Below the pieces are notes generated by a model. The model saw nothing but the letters and a program-made list of their open reading frames with translations. It ran no database searches and was not told the DNA's origin. From NCBI GenBank assembly GCA_027625915.1, contig JANTQA010000029.1:4402001-4466000 (forward strand): a DNA stretch of 64,000 bases, read 5' to 3'. This document shows positions 55,716-64,000 of the stretch, one piece after another. The stretch comes from Anaeramoeba flamelloides (Eukaryota > Metamonada > Anaeramoebidae). Both the position numbers and the translations under genes were made by a program. Each line of letters begins with the position of its first letter. Positions within the stretch are counted from its first letter, which is position 1.

Positions 55716-58700
55716 ATGTCACAACCAACAACTCCACTTTCAAATGTACCATATATCTACCCAAATCCATACGTGTATTCCCTTCCAAACCAGCAACCAC
55801 AATTTTATTACCCACCACAACGACAACCACAAGCACAAAATCTAACTACTTTTCCAAGTGATCAAATCTACAACACACAACAATATCCTAATTATGGTGT
55901 TCAGCCTTTTCCACAAAACGTTTCAAACACTTCTGAAAATGAAAGGATCAGTGAAGCTTTAGATTATATAGATGAAGTCAAAAAGTACTAATTTCTTTTT
56001 TTTTTTTTTTTTTAATTTTTTTTCAAATGTGAAAGGGGTTTTTGTTTTTTTTTAATTATCAAAAATGATTCTCGAAGAGAAAGCTTATTTTTGAAAATTT
56101 TTAAATGAAAAGACATCAGCTTTCTATTTTGCTTTTTCCATTTAAATCTTTAAAAATCCAAACCAATTGTGAATTCACAATTTTTGGATGTCTGAATTTC
56201 TTTTTTTAACAATCTCAAATAACTTTTTAATTGTGCTTGTTTTTTTTTTTTATTTACCTTCAATTAGACGCTTCAAAGACAATACAGAAATTTATGAGAA
56301 TTTCCTAAGTTTGATGAAAGATTTCAAACAAGAAAAAATTGCAACAAAAATCGTCTTCCAAAAGGTTAAAGATCTGTTCCAAGGGCACAAAGATTTGATC
56401 AGCAAATTTAAACAATTTTTACCACTCAATTTCCAAAAGGAATATTCTCAAAAACAAAACGAAAATTCACCGATCGATTATGTGACTCAAATTAAGGAAA
56501 GGTTTGATAACCATTCGGAAATTTATTGTTCATTTTTGTCAACTTTAATGAAATATAAAAATGGCCAATTGACTTTAGAAAATGTAAGGTTTTTTAAAAT
56601 TTTATTCTCTCTTTTAATTTCTTTATCTTTTTTCCAAAATTTCCTTACTTTTGATTTTTTTCGTTTCTTTTTTATTTGACCTTGTTTGGTAATTCAAAAA
56701 AAATATTAACTAATGTCTTGTTAACAGATTTGTGATAAAGTATCAGATCTTTTTACTGATCACGAAGATCTTTTAAAAGGTTTTCTTCAGTTTCTACCAG
56801 ATACCCATTCATTTGTATATGCAAATGGGAGACTACAAAAAAAAAAGCCAAATCAAAAACCACAACAACAACAGCAACAGCAGCAACAGCAACCATACCA
56901 ATTTATTCCAAATATGAATAATAATTTTCAATTTCCAATTATGAATGATCTTGATCCAAGATTATATTTTATGAACCAACAAAATTATTGGAATCAATAT
57001 TATTCAGACATTTTTAAAAAACAACAGTTATTTCAACAGCAGCAACAGCAGCAACAGCAACAACAACCACAAAAACCACAACAACAACCACAACAACAAC
57101 CACAACAATTTCAACAACAATTCCAACAATTTCAATTATACCAACAACAACAACAACAATTTCAACAATACCAACAATTTCAAACAGCAAATGGATTTAA
57201 ATATCCTTACCCTGTTCTTTATTACCCAAACTCACAACCAATATCACCAGAATTAATTAATTATTACCAAAACAATCAATTTCCCCAGAATTTAAACCCA
57301 AATAACAAAAATTATAAGAATTATCTTAATATTTCCAAGGAAAAGGAGGTGAATAATGAAACGCTATTTTATGAATTACAAAATGAAATTTCTCAAAAAA
57401 AATATTTTCAAATTCTTAAAATTTTAAATTTGTTTAATCAAAATCTTTTAAATAATTCTGAAACAATATTATTATTGGAAAATTTTCTTCAAAAATCCAA
57501 ATTTTTAATACCATTAAAAAAAATCATTAATTCAAATTGTCCTCAAAAAAAAAAAATGAAATTCAATAAGCTAGATTGGAATCAAAGAAAACGATCTGGT
57601 GTTTCATATTGTTCTGTTTCTAAACAAGTAAGCGATTTTATTTAAAAACGTTTTTTCCATCATTTAAAATAAAAAAATACAAAAATGTTAGTAAAATAAT
57701 TCATTTATATGTAATTTAATCATTTTTTTTTGATAAATACTTAAGTGACTTTATTTAAATTTAGATAAAAAATTTCCAACTAAATCAATTTTTTTTAATA
57801 TTCTTTTATTACATTCTCAAATAATCAAAAAAATCAAAAAAAAAAAAAAAAAAAAAACAAATAGGAAATGGAAATAAATAAAGAAAAAGAAAATAAAATA
57901 AAAATGAAAATGGATACGAACATGGGGATGGATATAGATAAGGATATGGAGAAAAAACAAAATCAAGATCAAAAAAAATCGGTTTTAAATTCCGAATGGA
58001 TTTCAATCGCGCCGATCAAAAAATCAATAATTGATAATAAAAAATACCAAAATAAATATGAAAAAAATCAATTAATATTGGACGAACAACAATATGAACT
58101 TGATAATTTGATTGGTAATTATAAGCGATCTTTTCAAATCTTAGAAAAGCTGGTCAAAAAAATAAAAACTTTCAAAAATAATAATGAATTAAATCAATTG
58201 AATTATCGAGGTTTGTTCACAGACAAGCTTTTTCTTAATACAATTATAACACTTTATGGCGATCGAAGTTTTATAATTTTTAATGGGCTAAAAGCAAATC
58301 CTTTGGTAACAATTCATATTTTATATTACAGATTTCAAATAAAGCTAAATAATCTCGATGAAATGAAAAAGAATTCACTTTTTTTATTTACAAATAGTTT
58401 TGAAAAAAATCTTCAAAATTATTTAAATTTCCAAAAGCAAAAATATCAAGAATTAAATAAAAAAACTTTGGAAAAAAAATATTTTTTAAATCAAATAAAT
58501 TATTTAAATGAATCAAAAAACCATTCCCAAATTATCGGGTTTGAAAAAAATATGGATGGTATTTCCATATTATTCCATATTACTAAATTATTAATTACCA
58601 CTTCATTTAATTCTGAAAAATTAACGACAATTCAAGATAATAATAATATTGATAATAAGGGCAATATTGATAACAATAGCAATAACAAGAAGAATACCAA

Positions 58701-59110
58701 AATTCCAACAACAATTTTGCCTGAATTAAGGCTAATTATTAAAAATTTTTTATATAATTTTTTTTCAAATTGGAAATTGGAATTTAATAATGTAATCATA
58801 AATGGGGAAAATAAAACTATGAAAATAAAGGAAAAGTTGTTTTATGGCAATGATAATTTTTATATATTATTTAGATTATATTTATTATTAAATAAAAAAT
58901 TAAGAAAATCAAAAAAATTATTGCAAAAAAAATTGCAATTATTACGAACCCAAGAAGAACAGAATTTAAAAAAAATTAAAACTGAAAAAAATAATTTAAT
59001 GGAAGAAAAACAAGAATTGAAAAGAAAAAGAAATAACAATCATAATGATAATAATAACGATAATAAAAACGATAATAATAATAATAATAACGATAATAAT
59101 AATAATACAC

Positions 59111-59147
<37 letters not shown>

Positions 59148-61164
59148 ACACAACAATGGGGATGGTGATAATTTAAAATTCAAAAATAATTATTATTTAA
59201 AATATTTTAAAAATAATTTAATATGTTCATTAATTCAAAAATATCAAACAAATAATTTCAGAAAGGTTGACTTTTTTATTATATTTATTGATTGTTTAAA
59301 TTCTTATTTATTAAGCAAAATTGATCAAAATGACTATTTTCAAATTTGTGAAGAATTTTTTGGAGATTATTCTTTTCATTTTACTAAATTGGATAAAATT
59401 ATTGGATCAATTATTCAAATCATCATTGAAATTATTCAAGATCGAGAAAGCAAACAATTAATTTCTTTATTTGAATTTGAACAAAATAAAAAAAAAAAAA
59501 TTACTGATTATCAATATTTATTCGATTTAAAATTCTCTTTTTTAAAACCAAAAAATCTTTATAGAATTATTTTTTCTGAAAAATTAATTAATTTAAATAA
59601 TGTCAATACAAATAATTCCAGAAAAAGAAAAAGAAAAAGAAAAAGAAATACAATTATTGAGGACGAAAATGAGCATGGAAATGGGAATGAGAAGGATAAC
59701 GATGGACACCACGAGAATGTAAATAGGAATAGTAATAATGCTTTTAATCAAAAAAATAATAAAATTAAAGTTAGTCCTTCTGTAAATAATTCAAAATCAA
59801 ATTTTAATCTAATCAAACAGAAAAAATTTCATTTTTCAATAGAATTAGTAGATAAAAAAGAAATCGAATATTTTGATAAAGAATATGAAAAACATTTAAA
59901 TAAAAAAACGAAATATCTACAGCGTGTTATTGAATCCTTTTCGCCAATAATACAAAACAAATCGACTTTTATAAAAAAAAATCAATTATTTTTATTAAGA
60001 AATAGAAAACATTGGATCATTGAAAAAGAAAAAAAAACTATTTTATTTCAGAAACAACCAAAAAAAAAAATTGAAGATGTCATATCCTATTTAATAAATA
60101 TGAAAACAACGGATCAAATCAAGAAAATTAAAAATAAAATTAATTTTGAATTTGAAAACAAAGAATTAATAACAAACAACAGTGGTAAATTAAATATACA
60201 ATTTGCAATAGAGCAGGATTTAAAAAAAAAATTCGATCAAAAAAAATTAAATGAAAAAATTGAACAACCAACAATTATAAATAAAGGAATAGATACCCAA
60301 CATGAACAAAAAGAAGAAGAAGATGGTGAGAGAATGGAAATTGATACAGAGAAGAATAATGTAAATCTAAAACAACAACAACAACAACAACAAAAAGAGA
60401 ATTTAGAAATACAAGAGGAAGAGGAAGGAGAAGGGGAAGTAGAGGACAAACAACCAGATAAAGAAGAACAAAAAAAAGAAACAACCAAAAAAAAAAAATA
60501 TCACGACAAAGAAGAAATAATCGAATTTACATTACCCACAAATAAAATTCCACTCACTAATAATTTACCAGAATCAGAATCTGAAAATGTAAAGGTCAAA
60601 GACGAAAACATAAGAAATGAAAATAAAGAAGTTAATCTTAATAAAAAAATTGAAAATGGCTTTAGTGGAAAAAAAGAAGAAAATAAAATAAAACAAGCTA
60701 ATAATAACAAAAAATTGGAAAATGAAAAAGTATTTGTACAAAAAAATGAAAATATAAAAGAAGAAAAAAATGCTAAAAATGAAAAAATAAAAGAAACAGA
60801 AATGCAAATAGAAGAAGAAGAAAATGATTCAAACAAGATGATACGTTCTAATGATAACAAAATTGTTTCGGAAAATATTGAAAATAACAATGCCATTGAA
60901 ATAAATAATAATAGTTCAAAAAAGGAATTTGAAAATGGAAAACAAAATAATTTCTTAGAAAAGACAAATTGGAGAGAAGAATTAAATAAACTTGAGCAAT
61001 ATGCAATTAAAAATGTAAAAATTAGGAATTGCTTAGGAATTAAATTTGATGTCAATTCTCATAGATTAATATTTGCTGAAAATACAGAAGATTTTTTTCA
61101 TAGGATAAGACCATCAAAAATCATTTCATCAGCATGGAGGGATTTAATGAGTAATAAAAATTAA
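55716..61164 (+). CDS. Sin3-family transcriptional corepressor
   Basis: Four exons: 55716-55984, 56268-56583, 56728-57627, 57865-61164. The GT-AG introns are 283, 144 and 237 nt. The joined frame gives 1594 residues. PAH1 spans the first intron (about 80-144: ALDYIDEVKK, then RFKDNTEIYENFLSLMKDFK, LFQGHKDLI, FKQFLP). PAH2 is about 157-218 (DYVTQIKERF, LFTDHEDLLKGFLQFLP). A Q-rich tract follows. The HDAC-interacting region starts with SGVSYCSV (end of exon 3), then VLNSEWIS, KYQNKYEKNQLILDEQQYEL, LYGDRS and FQIKLNNLDEMKKNS. FYGNDNFYILFRLYLLLNKK and DYSFHFTKLDKIIGS mark the later Sin3 domains, and IFAENTEDFFHRI closes it. Asn-, Glu- and Lys-rich inserts make it long. Sin3 scaffolds class I histone deacetylases at promoters in the nucleus; PAH domains bind repressor helices. 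No third PAH is seen. Confidence 0.9.
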
Positions 61165-63234
61165 AAAATATTTTTTTAAAGTTTGTAAAACAATAATACT
61201 GGAAATAAAGATTAAAAATTTTTAATATAATTATATATTATTAGTCGAATCAAAACATATTTTTTTTCAATTTTTCTTAATTTGTTATTTATTGTTTTTT
61301 AATTATACATAGATAAAAATGGTAATATTGCATTTTGCTTATTTTTTAAACCAATCTTATTTCTTCATTCTCATAATTTTTTTATTTAATTTTATACAAG
61401 TCTGTTGATCTTTTAAAAAAAGCTCGAAATTTTGAAAGAAAATCTCAAATATTACTAAAATTATATAAAGTTTAAAAAAAGCATATTTTTTTATCCATTA
61501 TTAACACCCCTGAATATTTTTAAACCCTTATTTAAACACAACTACTGTAGTATCATTGCTCAAGATTTTATCAAAGGTTTTATGATTTCATAAATGAGTT
61601 TTTTGTCTTATTACAAAGAATAAAATTACTATGAAATATTCCAAGATTTTTGTTCATTTATTTTTATTTGATTTGCATTTTTTTGAATGTTTTTGTTTTT
61701 TTAAAAAAATTGTTCGTGATCCTCTGTTGGGATACAACACTATTTCTTTTCTTTTTTTTCAGGAATTATAAACCACAAGATCAATTGACGTTTTTTAAAA
61801 TTTTTGAAAAAAAATGTATACTTGAATTTTAATTATAATATTATTATGAAGAAATTTTTTCAGAATGTTCGCAAAAGGGGAAAGTTTAGTTTTAACATTT
61901 GAAAACAAAAAATATAGATTTTTCGTACAAAATTTTAATATCATTTCAATGTTAATCAAAGATAAAACTTTTGAAACTACAATTTTTTTTCTAAGGTGTT
62001 TCAAGTACTATAATCGCCAAGTGTTGTATAATTAAAGTAAAATCCTGTTCAAAATCATTTACCCATTAAAAAACAAATTTTGAAAATAAATATTGTAATA
62101 ATTAGGATTTATCTATTATAATAAAAAAATTACTATTTTAATATTCAGTTATATACACTAATAGTTTTTTTTTCTCATCTAAAAAAAAAAATAAAAAAAA
62201 ATTGGTACATTTATTATGATTTTTAGTTTAGTTGTGAGTTAATAATAATATTATAATATTGTTCAAATAGCTGTTGTTATTTTTACGAAGTTAAGTAAAT
62301 AAGCAATAGATTTTTCTTGAGAAGGTGATATTTATATCGTCCAGAAAGAAAAAAAAAAAAAATTTGATTGTTGTCGAAACAATGGGTCAATTGTATAAGT
62401 TATTATTTATTGAAATAGGGTGGATCTTCAAGGAAAAAGAATAAAAACACAAATAATAAAAAAATTCTTTGCATTTTTTCATTCTTTTTAGATCTTTACA
62501 ACTAGACGACTTTTTGTATTCTTTAAAAGTGTTTGAAAATAAGAGACTATCAACTCAAAAAGTAATTGTTTCTAAATTTGAACTATTTTAAAAATTTATT
62601 TTCTTTGTCCCTTTTAAACTCTCAAAAGATCTAACTCTCATTAATAACAATACATTTTAAAATTTATTTTTTTGAAGAAATTGAAAACTGGACAATTAAG
62701 ATCTCGAGAAAATTCACATTTCTTCTATTCTCCTGCCTTTTCTGTTTTTAATAATAAGACACCATTTCCAAGAACTGAGCTATTTATATCTCATAAAAAC
62801 ATAAAAAAAGAGAAAAATTCAATAAAACTCATAATCAGTAGAGTATTATTAAAAACAGATCTTCTTTCTAGAAGGAACTAATATAAACATGAATAGAAAA
62901 AATGTATTTTTTATCATTTTTTTTTATGCTTGGGTTTCAAAAAAATAATAACTGGAAAATATTGATTATTAATATTATCGGAAAATATAAATTATTTGAT
63001 CTTATTATTAATGATAACAATTAAAAAAAAGTTGCATTATCTGAGGTTTTTTTTTTTTAATTCCTTTTCCAAATCTCAAAATAGAAACTCAAAATAATAG
63101 TATTTGGGTATTTAAGAATTCATATTTAGAAATTCTAAAGTAAATTTTTTTTTATTTTTTTTTATTTCAGAGATTAATTCAATAATCATCAAGACAAAAA
63201 CCGAAATTCTGATTAGTTTGTTTTGTTTCCTTTT
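61165..63234. other. AT-rich spacer, one weak coding-like frame
   Basis: At 62672-62881 a plus frame without an ATG reads TGQLRSRENSHFFYSPAFSV and later TPFPRTELFISHKN before a TAA. Codons are more mixed than in the surroundings, so it could be an exon, but there is no family match and no clear splice site. Confidence 0.35.
61204..61209 (+). promoter_or_regulatory. putative polyadenylation signal AATAAA
   Basis: AATAAA lies 40 bases past the Sin3 stop codon. Position supports it; composition makes chance occurrence likely. Confidence 0.35.
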
Positions 63235-63460
63235 TATAAAGCGAATATTTGTTGCAAAATAAATTGAACATAATTTTCATTCAGCTTTCTAAAAAAAGAT
63301 TTTAAATCATCTAAAATTTCAATTTTTAAAGACTGTAAAATCAGTTTAAATTATTAATTTACCTTTTAGAGAATTGTGACTTTTGATATTATTTCAATTC
63401 TTGAAATGTGATTATTTTGGAAATTTGAATGAAATTTTTGATCTTTTTTTTTTATGATTA
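63235..63460 (+). repeat. segment duplicated at 27725-28115 (empty site for MITE G)
   Basis: Shares ATTTTCATTCAGCTTTC, a run of A then GATTT and AATCAT, then TTATTAATTTACCTTTTAGA, TTCAATTCTTG-like sequence and TTTTTGATCTTTTT with 27725-28115. The other copy carries the family G MITE after AATCA; this one does not. Confidence 0.6.
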
Positions 63461-64000
63461 ACAGTAGTTGTATTTTTTCAATAGATTTCCAATGTTACCA
63501 AATAATTTTACAGAACAATCCCTTCGTTAATCAATTATTGAAAAAAATGAATTTTTTAACAACAAATATACATTTTCCAACAAAGGCAAGAAAGATATTT
63601 TTTAATTTTGAATTTGGAGGTTGGTTGTTCAATCTTTAAATTTGTGAGAGAATTTATATTTTTTTTCAGAAGTTGATCGGATTTTTTGCTAATAAAAGGA
63701 TCATTTTTAATTGTTGAGGATTAAACAAATATGTAGTCTTGTTCAAAACATATTTAAGAGACATTTAACCATGGAACTCTCATGTGATTGAGATTCAATC
63801 ACAACACATTTCCATTTTCAACTTCTCAAAAGGTAGACCTTAATTGTAAAAATTGTTTGGTAATTTTTGAATGTTTTTAAGAATCTTTTTATTTTGAAAA
63901 AATCGTCAAACATAAAATATCTAATAAATGTTTAGGTGTTTTAATGTATACTCTTGCAGTAATACCAAAAAAGAGGAATTTTTATTTCTTACAGTCTATT
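63461..64000. other. AT-rich window end
   Basis: No gene supported. GTCTTGTTCAAAACATATTT near 63740 resembles an internal word of family C, which may be a fragment of it. Confidence 0.35.

Noticed and set aside
60237-61055. Minus-strand frames opposite the Sin3 tail
   Set aside because: Composed of F/S/L runs complementary to E/N/K codons of Sin3.

Overview
The window is nuclear DNA of a very AT-rich unicellular eukaryote. Five well-supported protein genes lie as islands in long A/T-dominated spacers. Where introns are supported they are short GT-AG introns (110-283 nt), and the stop codons of the five genes are all TAA under the standard code. RCC1 repeats fused to two BTB domains, a Q/N-rich Sin3, and large helical or coiled-coil proteins suggest an amoeboid protist, with Anaeramoeba-type metamonads or Amoebozoa as the best guesses. 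That placement is inference from protein style only.

Layout. A possible gene start runs off the left edge (1-82, minus). A START-domain lipid-transfer protein is at 5376-6155 (minus). A 1435-residue helical-repeat protein with a C-terminal eight-cysteine zinc module is at 11878-16185 (minus). A 618-residue coiled-coil protein is at 25197-27053 (minus). A dual-specificity phosphatase with one intron is at 33175-34064 (minus). An RCC1-BTB-BTB protein is at 45693-47519 (plus). A four-exon Sin3 corepressor gene is at 55716-61164 (plus). Several short exon-like islands in the spacers are listed with low confidence. The five genes show no operon-like clustering. Sin3 is nuclear. The phosphatase, START and RCC1-BTB proteins are probably cytoplasmic signalling, lipid and ubiquitin-adaptor proteins.

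The spacers are not empty. They hold at least ten families of non-coding repeats, most of them near-palindromic MITEs with TA (or, for one, TTA) target duplications. The 35.5-44.4 kb stretch is a transposon graveyard. A Mutator-like (MULE) transposase gene with a FLYWCH-type finger and DDE motifs has been invaded by two MITE families five times over, with one MITE inside another. Next to it is a three-deep nest: a 5'-truncated LINE inside a TIR element inside a palindromic MITE. Two MITE families have paralogous empty sites inside this same window, which fixes their boundaries. The MITEs, MULE and LINE are all ordinary transposons; I saw no tRNA, rRNA, CRISPR array, or virus-like or LTR element.
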